DNA of 44,321 bases from an uncultured Oleispira sp. (GTDB taxonomy: Bacteria; Pseudomonadota; Gammaproteobacteria; Pseudomonadales; Oceanobacteraceae), in NCBI GenBank assembly GCA_913019965.1, contig CAJVZR010000033.1, forward strand, positions 1 through 44,321. The letters are read 5' to 3'. The notes under the pieces were generated by a model. That model ran no database searches. It was not told the DNA's origin and saw only the letters and a program-made list of their open reading frames with translations. Of this stretch, positions 16,066 to 26,318 are shown in pieces (within the stretch, counting starts at the first letter, position 1; each line of letters opens with the position of its first letter). Position numbers and translations under genes: made by a program.

Positions 16066-17055
16066 ATGACGACTCCCGTAACGAATGACATGAATGATGA
16101 CGAAGAATTTCAAGCCAGTAGTGAAGATATTGATATTAAGCCTTGGGAGCTGCCTTATTGGAAGGGGGCTCCTAAACAAGAGGCCAAAGAAGAAGTTGAG
16201 GTCGTCGAAGAAGAGGTGGATTATGTTGAGCCACTGACGGTTGAAGAGCTTGAAAAGATCAGCAATGAAGCTCATGAGGAAGGTTTTTTACAGGGCTTAA
16301 ATGAAGGTCGTGAAAAAGGTGAGGCAGAAGGTAAAGCGGAAGGGGCTATTGCCGGGAAAGAAGAAGGTTATAAGCAAGGGCAGCAAGAAGGTAATCGAAT
16401 TGGTTTTGAAGCAGGTCAGGCGGAAGGGCATGCCTTAGGTAAAGATGAGATTACCCAAGCGGCGGAGAACCTAGCAAAACTCAGTCAACAATTAGAGCAG
16501 AGCCTAATAGAGAAAGATGCAGCCTTACCTCAAGTTCTTAGCCAATTAATAAAAACAGCGTGTGAAACGATTATCGAGCGTGAGTTAGAGCAAGGGGATA
16601 ATCAAATAACTCAAAAAGTTATTCGTGCTCTTGATCAGCTACCGAGTGGCGCTGAGAATATCCATATTTTTGTTAGCTCTGCGGATGCGTTACACCTAGA
16701 GCATGGTTTGAGTAATTCAGGTCGTGACATGCATTTTGATATTGATGATGCACTAGCGACAGGCAGTGCGCGTATCGTCACAAAGCAATCCTTGATTGAA
16801 TTTAGTCATCAAGAGCGTATGCAGCAGGTATTTGAATTTATTGACCAGCAGTGTGAAAAACTGGATTTAGATGATCTAGAGGGTGAAGTTGTAGAAGTGC
16901 CACTTGAAGAGGCGCCAGTTGAAGAAACGAGTGATAATACAACTGAAGAAATCTTTGTTGAAAAAGGTGATGTTGAAGAACTGATTAATGATGAAAGTGG
17001 CGTTGAAGAAGATACTGCTGCCCCCCAAAAAAATCATGAAGAAGACTCAGAATGA
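16066..17055 (+). CDS. fliH: Flagellar export ATPase regulator FliH, with long acidic tail
   Basis: FliH dimerises, binds FliI and docks the ATPase complex to FliN and FlhA. At 329 aa it is longer than the usual 230-270. The N-terminus has the aromatic anchor [10 protein letters not shown] (about 26-35). Residues about 73-125 are the typical glycine-spaced heptads ([18 protein letters not shown] ...). A helical FliI-binding domain runs to about 270. The last ~55 residues are strongly acidic ([15 protein letters not shown] ... NHEEDSE) and are not part of the standard fold. Start follows fliG by 3 bases; the end overlaps fliI by ATGA, so translation is probably coupled. A run of C6A7 lies near the 3' end (17021-17034). 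Confidence 0.92.
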   Translation: MTTPVTNDMNDDEEFQASSEDIDIKPWELPYWKGAPKQEAKEEVEVVEEEVDYVEPLTVEELEKISNEAHEEGFLQGLNEGREKGEAEGKAEGAIAGKEEGYKQGQQEGNRIGFEAGQAEGHALGKDEITQAAENLAKLSQQLEQSLIEKDAALPQVLSQLIKTACETIIERELEQGDNQITQKVIRALDQLPSGAENIHIFVSSADALHLEHGLSNSGRDMHFDIDDALATGSARIVTKQSLIEFSHQERMQQVFEFIDQQCEKLDLDDLEGEVVEVPLEEAPVEETSDNTTEEIFVEKGDVEELINDESGVEEDTAAPQKNHEEDSE

Positions 17056-18395
17056 GTTTAAGCGAACAGTTAAAAACCATTAATATTGAAAAGCTTTCTT
17101 TAGAAAAAAAAGCCAGCGGTCGCTTAATTCGCATGGTGGGTTTGACCTTAGAAGCTGAAGGTTTAGTGGTTAAAGTGGGTGATCGCTGCATGGTAGAGCG
17201 CCGTGACGATAGTGATATTGAAGCGGAAGTGGTTGGCTTTGATGGCAGCCGAATATTTCTAATGCCAATTGAGCAAGTTGATGGCTTGCAAGCTGGGGCT
17301 AAAGTGAGTCCGCTTTCAGGGTCTGACGGTGTCCCTGTTGGTTTTCAATTATTAGGTCGAGTTCTAGATGGTATTGGCCGTCCTTTAGATGGCAAAGGAC
17401 CGCTGCATGCGGAACAAGGCTCTCTGCAGGGAGAGACCATTAATCCGTTACATCGAGACCCTATTCGTACCACGTTAGATGTTGGCTTGCGTTCTATTAA
17501 CGCCTTGCTAACCGTCGGCCGTGGTCAGCGCATGGGTTTATTTGCCGGTAGTGGTGTGGGTAAGAGTATGCTGTTGGGCATGATGACTCGATTTACCGAA
17601 GCGGATATTACCGTGGTCGGCTTGATTGGTGAACGTGGCCGAGAAGTAAAAGAATTTATCGATGAAATTCTAGGGGAAGAAGGTATGGCACGTTCTGTCG
17701 TTATCGCTTCTCCAGCGGATGATTCCCCTTTGATGCGATTGCGCGCGGCCATGTATTGCACTTCGGTTGCTGAATATTATCGCAAGCAAGGCAAAAACGT
17801 TTTGTTATTAATGGATTCCCTTACCCGTTATGCCCAAGCTCAGCGTGAAATTGCTTTGGCTGTAGGGGAGCCGCCCGCGACCAAAGGTTATCCACCTTCG
17901 GTATTTAGCAAGTTGCCAAAATTGGTGGAGCGCGCAGGGAATGGCGAAGCCGGTGGTGGATCGATTACCGCTTTTTATACGGTATTAAGTGAAGGGGATG
18001 ATCTACAAGATCCGGTTGCGGATGCCAGTCGAGCGATTCTTGATGGTCACATTGTTTTATCGCGTAAACTAGCCGATGAAGGCCATTATCCTGCCATTGA
18101 TATCGAAGCGTCGATAAGTCGTGCTATGCCACAGATTGTATCGCCAGACTGGTTGCGTAAAGCTCAAATGTTGCGCCAGCTCTATGCCCACTACCAAGAG
18201 AATAAAGATCTTGTCAGTGTTGGGGCTTATCAAGCGGGTTCAGATCCTACATTAGATTTAGCCTTAAATAGAATCCCATTAATTCAACAATTTTTACAGC
18301 AAGAGCTGAATGAATGCGCCAAAATTGAAGATAGTTTAGAGCAGTTGAAAACTATCTTACCAGATGTCCCTCAACCTACTTCGCCGGAGCCTTAA
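17052..18395 (+). CDS. fliI: Flagellar export ATPase FliI
   Basis: FliI is the F1-beta-like ATPase of the flagellar type III export system, which helps deliver and unfold substrates at the inner-membrane gate. The 447-aa protein has an N-terminal beta barrel, Walker [12 protein letters not shown] (about 170-180), the family signature [13 protein letters not shown], Walker [26 protein letters not shown], and a C-terminal helical domain. The start ATG overlaps the fliH stop by 4 bases, and the stop is directly followed by fliJ, as usual for fliHIJ. No changes to key residues. Confidence 0.98.
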   Translation: MSLSEQLKTINIEKLSLEKKASGRLIRMVGLTLEAEGLVVKVGDRCMVERRDDSDIEAEVVGFDGSRIFLMPIEQVDGLQAGAKVSPLSGSDGVPVGFQLLGRVLDGIGRPLDGKGPLHAEQGSLQGETINPLHRDPIRTTLDVGLRSINALLTVGRGQRMGLFAGSGVGKSMLLGMMTRFTEADITVVGLIGERGREVKEFIDEILGEEGMARSVVIASPADDSPLMRLRAAMYCTSVAEYYRKQGKNVLLLMDSLTRYAQAQREIALAVGEPPATKGYPPSVFSKLPKLVERAGNGEAGGGSITAFYTVLSEGDDLQDPVADASRAILDGHIVLSRKLADEGHYPAIDIEASISRAMPQIVSPDWLRKAQMLRQLYAHYQENKDLVSVGAYQAGSDPTLDLALNRIPLIQQFLQQELNECAKIEDSLEQLKTILPDVPQPTSPEP

Positions 18396-18845
18396 ATGAG
18401 TAAGCAAAGGGTTAAGCGTTTAGGTTTTGTATTAAAAATGGCTGAAGATAAAGAGCAGCAAGATCTGCAAACCTGGGGGCGTTATCAGCAGCAGTTAGAG
18501 CAAGAGCAAGCAACGTTCGAGCAACTTGAACAATACATGACCGAATATCGTACAACGTTAACTAGTAATCACAGTACTGCGATTCAGGGTGGGCAGGTTC
18601 AAAATACAATTGCTTTTATTGAGCAAATCAAAGAAGCCAGTAATCATCAACAACAGCAAATAAATTTAATCCAACAGCAAGCTGATGGCGCTAAAAGGGT
18701 ATATTTAGAAGCTAGGGCGAAAGCTCAGGCATTACGAAAGTTAATTGAAAAATTGAAAACACAAGCTTCCGCGATAGAAGAAAAACAAGCGCAAAAATTG
18801 ATGGATGAATTTGCTGCACGAAGTGCACGTATTCGCCAAAGCTAA
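18396..18845 (+). CDS. fliJ: Flagellar export chaperone/stalk protein FliJ
   Basis: FliJ is a coiled-coil stalk that sits in the FliI hexamer, contacts FlhA and recycles chaperones. The 149-aa protein is almost all helix, rich in Q, E, K and A, with the typical start (VKRLGFVLKMAEDKEQQDLQ) and long heptad stretches to the end. It starts immediately after the fliI stop (TAAATG). It is the last gene of the fliE operon. The 232-base A-rich gap after it has no clear terminator or promoter that I can defend. Confidence 0.92.
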   Translation: MSKQRVKRLGFVLKMAEDKEQQDLQTWGRYQQQLEQEQATFEQLEQYMTEYRTTLTSNHSTAIQGGQVQNTIAFIEQIKEASNHQQQQINLIQQQADGAKRVYLEARAKAQALRKLIEKLKTQASAIEEKQAQKLMDEFAARSARIRQS

Positions 18846-19077
18846 ATTAAATTGATTGATAGATAACCAAAGCATTCTTAGCGAACCAAAATTGCTAGAC
18901 CAGAATGACTGATATTCAAGAAAAATCATCGTAAAAAAACGCCAAAATTCAAAAAAAAATCTAAAAAATCGACTGAAGAAAAAAATTATCAGCCGACCCG
19001 CTTAAATTTATGATCATTGTTAGCAGCTTTCTAATTGCCGTCTATCCTTAGAATAAATGGAATAGGAATGGAATGAC

Positions 19078-19371
19078 ATGCCTGAAGGACAACAGATTGA
19101 ATGCGGCGAGCGTATGACCATAGAACAGGTCGAAAGCTTATACAGCCAATTAGAATCCGCCTTATTAGAACATGATCAAATTGAGTTAATTGCCGATCGG
19201 GTACAGCAATGTGATACCGCGTCTCTGCAATTGATTGTCAACCTTCTTAGAATTTCCAAGCAGCAAGGCCACACCGTGAAATGGATAAAACCTTCAGCGG
19301 CGATTATCAATGTGGCTGAGCTTTTAGGTTTAACTGAGCCTTTAGATTTAACTCAACATATTACGCAGTAG
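19078..19371 (+). CDS. STAS-domain protein heading the second chemotaxis operon
   Basis: A 97-aa single STAS domain, related to anti-sigma-factor antagonists and to the lipid-binding MlaB group. It has a beta strand QIELIADRVQQCDTASLQLIVNLLRI, where the DTAS segment occupies the position of the DSS/DSA phospho-site loop of SpoIIAA-like proteins; the usual Ser is S53-like only after a Thr. The end is NVAELLGLTEPLDL. It stands first in the che operon, 18 bases before cheY. STAS genes at this place occur in related F7-type clusters, but its partner is unknown; it could be a structural adaptor for the array rather than a partner switch. SD-like GGAATGGAA precedes ATG 19078. Confidence 0.75.
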   Translation: MPEGQQIECGERMTIEQVESLYSQLESALLEHDQIELIADRVQQCDTASLQLIVNLLRISKQQGHTVKWIKPSAAIINVAELLGLTEPLDLTQHITQ

Positions 19372-19389
19372 TAACTAGGGAGTATGCCA

Positions 19390-19752
19390 ATGGCAACCAT
19401 TTTAGCGGTAGACGATTCAGCATCGATGCGACAAATGGTCAGCTTCACCTTAAAAGGTGCAGGCTATGATGTGCAAGAAGCGTGTGATGGTAGCGAAGCG
19501 CTAAACATCGCTAAGACTAAGAAGTTCGACCTTGTGTTATCCGACGTCAATATGCCGGTAATGGATGGTATTGAACTGGTGACTGAGCTGCGAAAACTCG
19601 GTGATTATAAGTTTGTTCCCGTATTAATGCTAACGACTGAGTCTGCTGGTGACAAAAAAATGGCTGGTAAAAAGGCCGGAGCAACGGGGTGGATTGTGAA
19701 ACCGTTTAACCCTGATCAGCTGCTAAATACCATTAAGAAAGTTTTGGGCTAA
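19390..19752 (+). CDS. cheY: CheY-like response regulator of the second chemotaxis system
   Basis: A 120-aa single receiver domain. The acidic pair is in LAVDDSASMRQ, the phospho-Asp is in LVLSDVNMPVMDG, the switch Thr in VLMLTTESAG, and the Lys in IVKPFNPDQL. It is the likely phosphoryl target of the adjacent CheA, but differs clearly from the flagellar CheY at 43115 (which has [12 protein letters not shown] and TDWNMPG), so it may act on something other than FliM or as a phosphate sink. I chose ATG 19390 because AGGGAG (19377-19382) is 7 bases before it; the ATG at 19384 would be only 1 base away. cheA starts 5 bases after the stop. Confidence 0.9.
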   Translation: MATILAVDDSASMRQMVSFTLKGAGYDVQEACDGSEALNIAKTKKFDLVLSDVNMPVMDGIELVTELRKLGDYKFVPVLMLTTESAGDKKMAGKKAGATGWIVKPFNPDQLLNTIKKVLG

Positions 19753-19757
19753 TAATT

Positions 19758-21977
19758 ATGAGTATCGATCTCTCTCAATTTCATCAAGTTTTCTTCGAAG
19801 AAAGTTTTGAAGGCTTAGATATTATGGAGTCCAGTCTATTAGCACTGGATTTATCTGAGGTCGACTCTGAAATGATTAATACTATCTTTCGTGCCGCTCA
19901 CTCGATTAAAGGGGGGGCGGGTACGTTTGGTTTTATGCAGGTTTCTAGTTTTACCCATGTGGTTGAAACCTTGTTGGATGAAATACGCGGCGGTGAACGC
20001 AGTATTGAGCAAGAGCACGTTGACCTATTTTTATTGTGTGTCGATTGTTTAAGAGGGTTAATGACTGATCTTCAGGCGGGTACTGAGCCTGATATGAGTC
20101 AAGCCGATGAATTAAAGGCAAAGTTTGAAGCTATTTTGGCGGGAGAAAGCCCCGATGCAGCAAATAGTGAGAGTATTGAGGCTAAGGCTGAGGGCTCTGA
20201 AAATACGAGTGCAGCGGATGATACTTCGGATATTGGTTGGAAGGTTGAGTTTATTCCCTGTGAAGATGTTCTCTGTACCGGCAATGAACCTTATCGCATG
20301 TTCCGAGAACTGCAGGACTTAGCGGAAGCGGAAAATGGCAGTGTTGAAGTTGTTCCACACTTAGAGCGCCTGCCTGAATTTTCAAAGATGCATCCAGAGA
20401 TGTGTTATTTATCTTGGACAATCTTTGTGCGGGCAGCAATTGAATTATCGGATATCGAAGAAATATTTGAATGGGTGGTGGACGATTGTGATATTCGCTA
20501 CCAGCGTTTAGCGGATGCTGACTTATCTAGTATCGAAGCGCATCATAGCCCAGATACTGAGGAAACTTCAGATCAGGCTGAAGCGGTCGCCGCTGACAAT
20601 AATAATGAGAATGTCTCTGTCGAAGAAACATCTGAAATAGACGTTGCGATTAGTGAAACCCCTGCCGAAAAAATCGAACAAGTTACTGAAAAACTTGCCC
20701 AAGCGGTCACTCAGCAAGCCAAGAAAGAAACGTCAGTTGCCCCTGCTAAAGCGCCGTCGAAGACCGCGGCTAAAGCGGCGGAGAATACCTCGATTCGAGT
20801 CTCTATTGATAAAATCGACGGGCTTATCAATATGGTTGGGGAGTTAGTTATTACCCAGTCTATGCTGGGTCAGTTAGGCCAGGAATTTGATGTTAGTCGC
20901 ATTCAACGTTTACAAGAAGGTTTATCTCAGCTCGAACAAAATACCCGTGAATTACAAGAAAGTGTGATGAAAATTCGCATGCTGCCCATCAGTTTTGCCT
21001 TCAGTCGTTTCCCGCGTTTGGTTCGCGATTTAAGCAAGCAACTGGATAAAGAAGTTGATCTAGTCATGCTCGGTGAGAGTACTGAGCTGGATAAAACCGT
21101 AATGGAAAAAATTGGGGACCCTCTTGTTCACCTTGTACGTAACTCTTTAGATCACGGTTTGGAAAGTGCAGAAGAACGTACTGCTAATGGTAAATCAAGT
21201 GCAGGTACTATAACTCTAAATGCCTATCACCACGGCGGCAATATTGTCATTGAAGTTAAAGATGATGGTGCGGGTTTAAATAAAGATAGAATTCGTAACA
21301 AAGCGATTGAAAAAGGTTTGATTTCGGATGACGAAGTTTTATCGGATTCTCAGGTATATGACCTGATTTTCCAACCGGGTTTTTCTACCGCCGATGTTGT
21401 TAGTGATGTTTCTGGCCGAGGTGTTGGGATGGATGTGGTACGTCGAAATATTGCTGAATTGAATGGCTCTATTGATGTTACTTCTACTCCTGGTAAAGGT
21501 TCATTATTTTCTATTCGCTTACCACTAACGTTAGCTATTCTCGATGGTCAGTTAGTGAAGGTGGGTGAGGAGGTTTATATCTTCCCGCTAGTATCGATTG
21601 TTGAGTCGATTCAATTAGAAAAAAGCATGCTGAATAATATCACCGGTAATCAATACGTGATGCAGTTACGTAATGACTATATTCCCATTATTTGTTTACA
21701 AGATATATTCAATATCGATCTAGAGAAAAAAGATCTTGAGGGCGCCATGCTGGTCGTTGTAGAAGGTGATAACGAAAAAATTGGAATTGTGGTTGATGAA
21801 TTATTAGGTCAACAACAAGTTGTAATTAAAAGTCTTGAACAAAATTATCAAAAAGTCGATTCGATCTCTGGAGCCACCATCTTAGGTGATGGCACAGTCG
21901 CATTAATTGTTGATATCTCGGGTTTAAATAATAGGCCTCTAGATAAAAACTCTGATGATCAAACTCAAGCTGCTTAA
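19758..21977 (+). CDS. cheA: Chemotaxis histidine kinase CheA of the second system
   Basis: The kinase that reads receptor state and phosphorylates CheY and CheB. 739 aa. P1 Hpt domain 1-105 with His48 in RAAHSIKGGAGTF. A P2-like region about 155-255 (IGWKVEFIPCEDVLCTGNEPYRMF). An acidic then Ala/Lys-rich linker 260-340. P3 dimerisation from 346 (IRVSIDKIDGLINMVGELVITQSML). P4 ATPase with VHLVRNSLDHGLE, DDGAGL and GRGVGMDVVRRNI. P5 CheW-like to the end (QQQVVIKSLEQNY, SGATILGDGTVALIVD). All catalytic elements are intact. A run of seven Gs (19911-19917) lies just after His48. A separate flagellar cheA begins at the right edge of the window. Confidence 0.97.
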   Translation: MSIDLSQFHQVFFEESFEGLDIMESSLLALDLSEVDSEMINTIFRAAHSIKGGAGTFGFMQVSSFTHVVETLLDEIRGGERSIEQEHVDLFLLCVDCLRGLMTDLQAGTEPDMSQADELKAKFEAILAGESPDAANSESIEAKAEGSENTSAADDTSDIGWKVEFIPCEDVLCTGNEPYRMFRELQDLAEAENGSVEVVPHLERLPEFSKMHPEMCYLSWTIFVRAAIELSDIEEIFEWVVDDCDIRYQRLADADLSSIEAHHSPDTEETSDQAEAVAADNNNENVSVEETSEIDVAISETPAEKIEQVTEKLAQAVTQQAKKETSVAPAKAPSKTAAKAAENTSIRVSIDKIDGLINMVGELVITQSMLGQLGQEFDVSRIQRLQEGLSQLEQNTRELQESVMKIRMLPISFAFSRFPRLVRDLSKQLDKEVDLVMLGESTELDKTVMEKIGDPLVHLVRNSLDHGLESAEERTANGKSSAGTITLNAYHHGGNIVIEVKDDGAGLNKDRIRNKAIEKGLISDDEVLSDSQVYDLIFQPGFSTADVVSDVSGRGVGMDVVRRNIAELNGSIDVTSTPGKGSLFSIRLPLTLAILDGQLVKVGEEVYIFPLVSIVESIQLEKSMLNNITGNQYVMQLRNDYIPIICLQDIFNIDLEKKDLEGAMLVVVEGDNEKIGIVVDELLGQQQVVIKSLEQNYQKVDSISGATILGDGTVALIVDISGLNNRPLDKNSDDQTQAA

Positions 21978-21988
21978 TGGAGTAATTT

Positions 21989-22525
21989 ATGACGAATGCA
22001 GCTCAGCAAACAAATAATGATGTGTCTCCAGGTTCTGGTTCTGAAGATGAACAACAGTACCTAACCTTTATTATGGCCGGCGAAGAATATGGTGTTGATA
22101 TTTTAGCGGTACAAGAAATAAGAGGTTGGGAGGCAACAACCGTTGTTCCTAATGCACCTGATTATATTAAAGGCGTTATTAATTTGCGAGGGACCATCGT
22201 TCCTATAATGGATTTACGCAGTCGTTTTAACCTAGAGCGTGTGGAATATAGCCCGGTAACTGTGGTGATTATTCTAAAGGTTGAAACTGAACGGGGTGAA
22301 CGAGTTATGGGGATTGTTGTTGATGCGGTCTCAGACGTCCATTCAATTAGTGATTCTGATACACGTAATAGTCCTGAATTAATCGAAGATTTAAATACTG
22401 AATTTATTCGAAGTTTGGTTTCAATCGATGACAATATGATCATCTTATTAGACGTACAGCGCCTATTAACGATCGATAAGCAATTATTAAATTTAGCCGC
22501 TGATGTTGCGGCCGATAACGAATAA
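21989..22525 (+). CDS. cheW: Chemotaxis coupling protein CheW
   Basis: CheW links receptors to CheA in the signalling array. 178 aa with an N-terminal polar tail of about 25 residues, then the double beta-barrel fold: [49 protein letters not shown] and [15 protein letters not shown]. The NLRG loop that contacts CheA and receptors is present. It follows cheA by 11 bases with AATGGAGTAA upstream of ATG 21989. The receptor gene begins 31 bases after its stop. Confidence 0.96.
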   Translation: MTNAAQQTNNDVSPGSGSEDEQQYLTFIMAGEEYGVDILAVQEIRGWEATTVVPNAPDYIKGVINLRGTIVPIMDLRSRFNLERVEYSPVTVVIILKVETERGERVMGIVVDAVSDVHSISDSDTRNSPELIEDLNTEFIRSLVSIDDNMIILLDVQRLLTIDKQLLNLAADVAADNE

Positions 22526-22556
22526 CGTGAACTTGAATATGAACAGGGTGGGTATC

Positions 22557-25457
22557 ATGTCTGAAGAGCAAAATTTAACACATTGGAAAGTCCCAACGCT
22601 AACGGTTATTCCTGCAGCACTGGCACTAGTGTATTTAGCCGTAACTGCTACCAATATTGGTTTATCCGTCGTCGTGGCTGTTGTGGGTCTAGCGTTATCG
22701 GTTGTTTTAGGTTGGTTTCAATTATCTAAACAAGGGACTGTCGTGAGCAGTTCTATCGAAACTGAGCGTTTAATTAAAGCGTTAGATGTCTGTAATACCA
22801 ATGTGATGTTGGCGGATATTAATAATGAAATTTGTTATACCAACAAATCCGTGACGAGCATGATGCAAAATGCCGAAGCCGCCATTCGTTCGGAGTTACC
22901 GAATTTTAATAGTGCGACCTTGATCGGTACCAATATGGATACCTTCCATAAAAATCCTGCTCACCAGCAGAATATGGTAGCCAACCTTCGTCAAACCTAT
23001 AAAGCCCAGATCGTGGTGGGTGGACGTACCTTTGGTTTAATTGCGACCCCTATTTTCTCTGATGATAACTTGCGCCTAGGCACTGTCGTTGAGTGGGAAG
23101 ATAAGACGGATGAGTTAGCTAAAGAACATGAAGAGCAGCAAGCAGCGAAAGAAAACGTACGTATTCGTAAAGCATTAGATGTTTGTAATACCAATGTGAT
23201 GATGGCCAATGAAAACCTAAACATCATCTATATGAACGATGCTGTTAAGGAAATGATGGCGATTGCAGAAGCGGATCTTAAGGTCGCTTTGCCTAACTTT
23301 AATGCCCATCAATTAATGGGGGTTAATGTGGATGTGTTCCATAAGAACCCTTCTCATCAGCGTGGCATGCTAGAAAAGTTAGCCAGCGTGTATGAAACCA
23401 ATATTGAAGTAGGTGCAAGAACCTTTGGTTTAATTGCTACTCCTGTATTTGAAGATGGTCAGCGTTTAGGGACTGTTGTTGAGTGGTTAGATAAAACTGA
23501 GGCTCTTGCTCGAGAAAAAGAAGAGCAGCAAGCGGCACAAGAGAATATTCGAATTCGTAAAGCGTTAGACGTTTGTAATACCAATGTGATGATGGCGGAT
23601 ACGGATTTAGATATTGTCTACATGAATGACTCGGTTAAACAGATGATGCTTGTGGCTGAAGCTGATTTGAAAGCTGAGTTACCAAGCTTTGATGCCCGTA
23701 ACTTGATCGGTAATAACATTGATCAGTTCCATAAGAATCCAGCGCATCAGCGCGGTATGTTAGCCAAACTTTCTGATGTGTATAAAACCAATATTAAAGT
23801 CGGCCCACGCACATTTGGATTAATCGCGACGCCTGTATTCAATGAGGGTGAACGCTTAGGAACTGCAGTTGAGTGGATGGATAAAACGGAAGCTCTGGCA
23901 CAAGAGGCTAAAGATAAAGTTGTTTCTGATACCAATGCTCGAGTGAAACAGGCCTTAGATTCGGTATCGGGTAATACCATGATTGCGGATAATGATTTCA
24001 ATATCATCTATATGAATGCCGCGGTGCAAGGAATGATGAGTAATGCTCAGGGTGATATTCGCAAGGATTTACCGAATTTTGATGCCAATAATCTGGTGGG
24101 ACAAAACATAGATGTGTTCCATAAAAATCCATCGCACCAGCGTAATCTCGTTGCCAATATGCGTGGTACTTATAAAGCAGAGATTATGGTTGGCGGGCGT
24201 ACCTTTGGCTTAATAGCTAACCCGATTGAGAATGAACAGGGTGAACGCTTAGGTGCCGTTGTAGAGTGGATGGACCGTACCGATGAAGTTGCGGTTGAAA
24301 AAGAAGTGGATGGTTTGGTGCAAGCCGCTGCTAATGGTGATCTATCGCAGCGTTTAGAAACGGGTAATAAAGATGGATTCTTCTTAAGCCTTGCCAACGG
24401 CTTGAATAATCTTGTGGGAATCGCAGATGATGTTGTGAACGATACGGCGCGAGTTTTAGATGCTCTAGCCCATGGTCGTTTAACTGAAACTATTACCGCC
24501 GATTATCAAGGTTCATTTGGTAAGCTAAAACAAGATTCTAATGCAACAGTTGCAAAGCTTACGGAAATTATTACCAATATCCGTGAGTCGGCATCTACGG
24601 TTTCTACTGGGGCTAATGAAATTGCTCAAGGTAACTCTGATTTGAGTCAACGTACTGAGTCCCAGGCATCGAATCTTGAAGAGACTGCTTCGAGCATGGA
24701 AGAAATGACCAGTGCGGTTAAGCAAACCAGTGAGAATTCCACTCATGCGAATGAGCTAGCAGCGTCAGCGAGTAAGCAGGCTGCCCAGGGTGGTGAAGTG
24801 GTGAGTCGTGCCGTGACGGCTATGGATGAAATCAATCAGGCCAGCAATAAAATTGCCGACATTATTGGTGTGATTGATGAGATTGCTTTCCAAACCAATT
24901 TATTAGCCTTGAATGCTGCAGTTGAAGCTGCAAGAGCCGGTGAGCAAGGCCGAGGGTTTGCGGTTGTGGCAGGGGAAGTTCGAAATCTTGCACAGCGCTC
25001 AGCGGGCGCAGCGAAAGAAATTAAAGACCTGATCCGTGACAGTGTAGAAAAAGTAAATGCGGGAACGAACCTAGTGAATGAATCCGGTAAGACGCTAGAA
25101 GATATTGTCTCTTCTGTGAAGCGAGTGACGGATATGATTGAAGAAATCAGCGTTGCTGCGCAAGAGCAGTCTTCGGGAATCGAACAGGTCAATAGTGCGA
25201 TTGCTCAAATGGATGAGATGACCCAGCAAAATGCGGCCTTGGTTGAAGAAGCAACGGCGGCAGGTGAGGCGATGGCAGAACAGTCTCGTGGCATGATGAA
25301 TCTTATGGATTTCTTCACTCTGAGTAACTCGGCCTCAATGATGGGGGGGTATGTGAATAGCCCGAGCCCTGAACTTATGGCACCTCCATCGGCTGCGCCT
25401 CAGAATCATGGTGCGTCGATGAGCGATTCGTCCGATGATGAATGGCAAGAGTTTTAA
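22557..25457 (+). CDS. Methyl-accepting chemotaxis protein with four tandem PAS domains
   Basis: Receptor of the second chemotaxis system, about 966 aa. Two short hydrophobic helices (about 12-32 and 34-54) have almost no periplasmic loop, so sensing is cytoplasmic. Four PAS repeats of ~130-aa period begin near residues 72, 203, 333 and 461. Each has [10 protein letters not shown] ([10 protein letters not shown] in the fourth), a FHKNP-HQ motif and RTFGLIA-P. Two HAMP-like segments follow (about 585-690), then the signalling hairpin with [21 protein letters not shown]. The last residues EWQEF match the xWxxF pentapeptide that tethers CheR/CheB; those genes follow. I chose ATG 22557 because AGGGTGGG is 5-6 bases upstream; in-frame ATGs at 22503 and 22539 lack this. 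The ligand is unknown. Confidence 0.93.
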   Translation: MSEEQNLTHWKVPTLTVIPAALALVYLAVTATNIGLSVVVAVVGLALSVVLGWFQLSKQGTVVSSSIETERLIKALDVCNTNVMLADINNEICYTNKSVTSMMQNAEAAIRSELPNFNSATLIGTNMDTFHKNPAHQQNMVANLRQTYKAQIVVGGRTFGLIATPIFSDDNLRLGTVVEWEDKTDELAKEHEEQQAAKENVRIRKALDVCNTNVMMANENLNIIYMNDAVKEMMAIAEADLKVALPNFNAHQLMGVNVDVFHKNPSHQRGMLEKLASVYETNIEVGARTFGLIATPVFEDGQRLGTVVEWLDKTEALAREKEEQQAAQENIRIRKALDVCNTNVMMADTDLDIVYMNDSVKQMMLVAEADLKAELPSFDARNLIGNNIDQFHKNPAHQRGMLAKLSDVYKTNIKVGPRTFGLIATPVFNEGERLGTAVEWMDKTEALAQEAKDKVVSDTNARVKQALDSVSGNTMIADNDFNIIYMNAAVQGMMSNAQGDIRKDLPNFDANNLVGQNIDVFHKNPSHQRNLVANMRGTYKAEIMVGGRTFGLIANPIENEQGERLGAVVEWMDRTDEVAVEKEVDGLVQAAANGDLSQRLETGNKDGFFLSLANGLNNLVGIADDVVNDTARVLDALAHGRLTETITADYQGSFGKLKQDSNATVAKLTEIITNIRESASTVSTGANEIAQGNSDLSQRTESQASNLEETASSMEEMTSAVKQTSENSTHANELAASASKQAAQGGEVVSRAVTAMDEINQASNKIADIIGVIDEIAFQTNLLALNAAVEAARAGEQGRGFAVVAGEVRNLAQRSAGAAKEIKDLIRDSVEKVNAGTNLVNESGKTLEDIVSSVKRVTDMIEEISVAAQEQSSGIEQVNSAIAQMDEMTQQNAALVEEATAAGEAMAEQSRGMMNLMDFFTLSNSASMMGGYVNSPSPELMAPPSAAPQNHGASMSDSSDDEWQEF

Positions 25458-25466
25458 GGATTGAAT

Positions 25467-26318
25467 ATGCCCAGCAGTAAAGCAGCTGTGAATTATAGGG
25501 AAAAGGAATTTCCTATGACGGATAAGGATTTCAAACGCATCGCTGGGCTTGCGGGGCAATATACTGGCATCGTTTTAGGTGAACATAAACGTGACATGGT
25601 ATATGGCCGTATAGCCCGGCGAGTACGAAAATTAAACTTAGATAGCTTTTGCAATTATCTCGATTTTCTAGAAAGTAACCCTCAGCAAGAGCTGTCGAGC
25701 TTTATCAATGTTATTACGACTAACTTAACGTCTTTTTTTCGTGAGAACCATCATTTTGATTACCTTCAGGAAAAAGTACTGTCGGAAGTAAAGCGAAAAA
25801 ATAGTGCGCAGAAACGTATACGAATTTGGTCAGCGGGTTGCTCTTCCGGTCAAGAGCCCTATTCGATTGCAATGACGCTGAATAAATTTGGTGTACCAGC
25901 TGATTGGGATGTCAAAATATTAGCCACGGATCTAGATTCTGATGTGCTAGCAAAAGCGAGAGCGGCGGTGTATTCGACGAGCGATATCGATGGCTTAGAA
26001 GAATCTACAATAAAAAATTATTTCCAGCGCAGCAGTGGCAATAAAGAAGTACGAGTTAAGGAGAAAGCTGCAAAATATATTCACTTTAAACGTCTTAATT
26101 TGTTAGAGAAGTGGCCTATGAAAGGGCCTTTTGATTTTATTTTTTGCCGTAATGTAGTGATCTATTTTGATAAGCCAACACAGAAAATTCTCTTTAATCG
26201 CTATGCAGACATGCTTGCGGTAGGTGGTTATTTATTTATTGGCCACTCGGAAAATTTAAATGGAATTTGTGATCGATTTGAAAATCTCGGTAATACAATC
26301 TATAGGAAAATTCGCTAA
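25467..26318 (+). CDS. cheR: Chemotaxis receptor methyltransferase CheR
   Basis: CheR methylates glutamates of the receptor using SAM, giving adaptation. About 283 aa from ATG 25467 (SD AAGGA 6 bases upstream). A second ATG at 25515 with AAGGAA upstream would give 267 aa; E. coli CheR also has an N-terminal extension, so I prefer the first. N-domain: DKDFKRIAGLAGQYTGIVLGEHKRDMVYGRIARRVR, split here over its first 60 residues. SAM-binding motif I is RIWSAGCSSGQEPYSIAM, with ATDLDSDVL and DFIFCRNVVIYFD further on. It follows the receptor gene by 9 bases and its stop overlaps the cheD start (TAATG). Confidence 0.95.
   Translation: MPSSKAAVNYREKEFPMTDKDFKRIAGLAGQYTGIVLGEHKRDMVYGRIARRVRKLNLDSFCNYLDFLESNPQQELSSFINVITTNLTSFFRENHHFDYLQEKVLSEVKRKNSAQKRIRIWSAGCSSGQEPYSIAMTLNKFGVPADWDVKILATDLDSDVLAKARAAVYSTSDIDGLEESTIKNYFQRSSGNKEVRVKEKAAKYIHFKRLNLLEKWPMKGPFDFIFCRNVVIYFDKPTQKILFNRYADMLAVGGYLFIGHSENLNGICDRFENLGNTIYRKIR

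Noticed and set aside
17021..17034. Programmed frameshift at C6A7 in fliH
   Set aside because: It lies close to the stop, no conserved alternative product can be seen, and the fliI overlap explains the arrangement.
18846..19077. Sigma-28 or sigma-54 promoter before the second chemotaxis operon
   Set aside because: GCCG occurs twice but without TAAA at the right distance, and no GG-N10-GC element fits; the gap is just A-rich.
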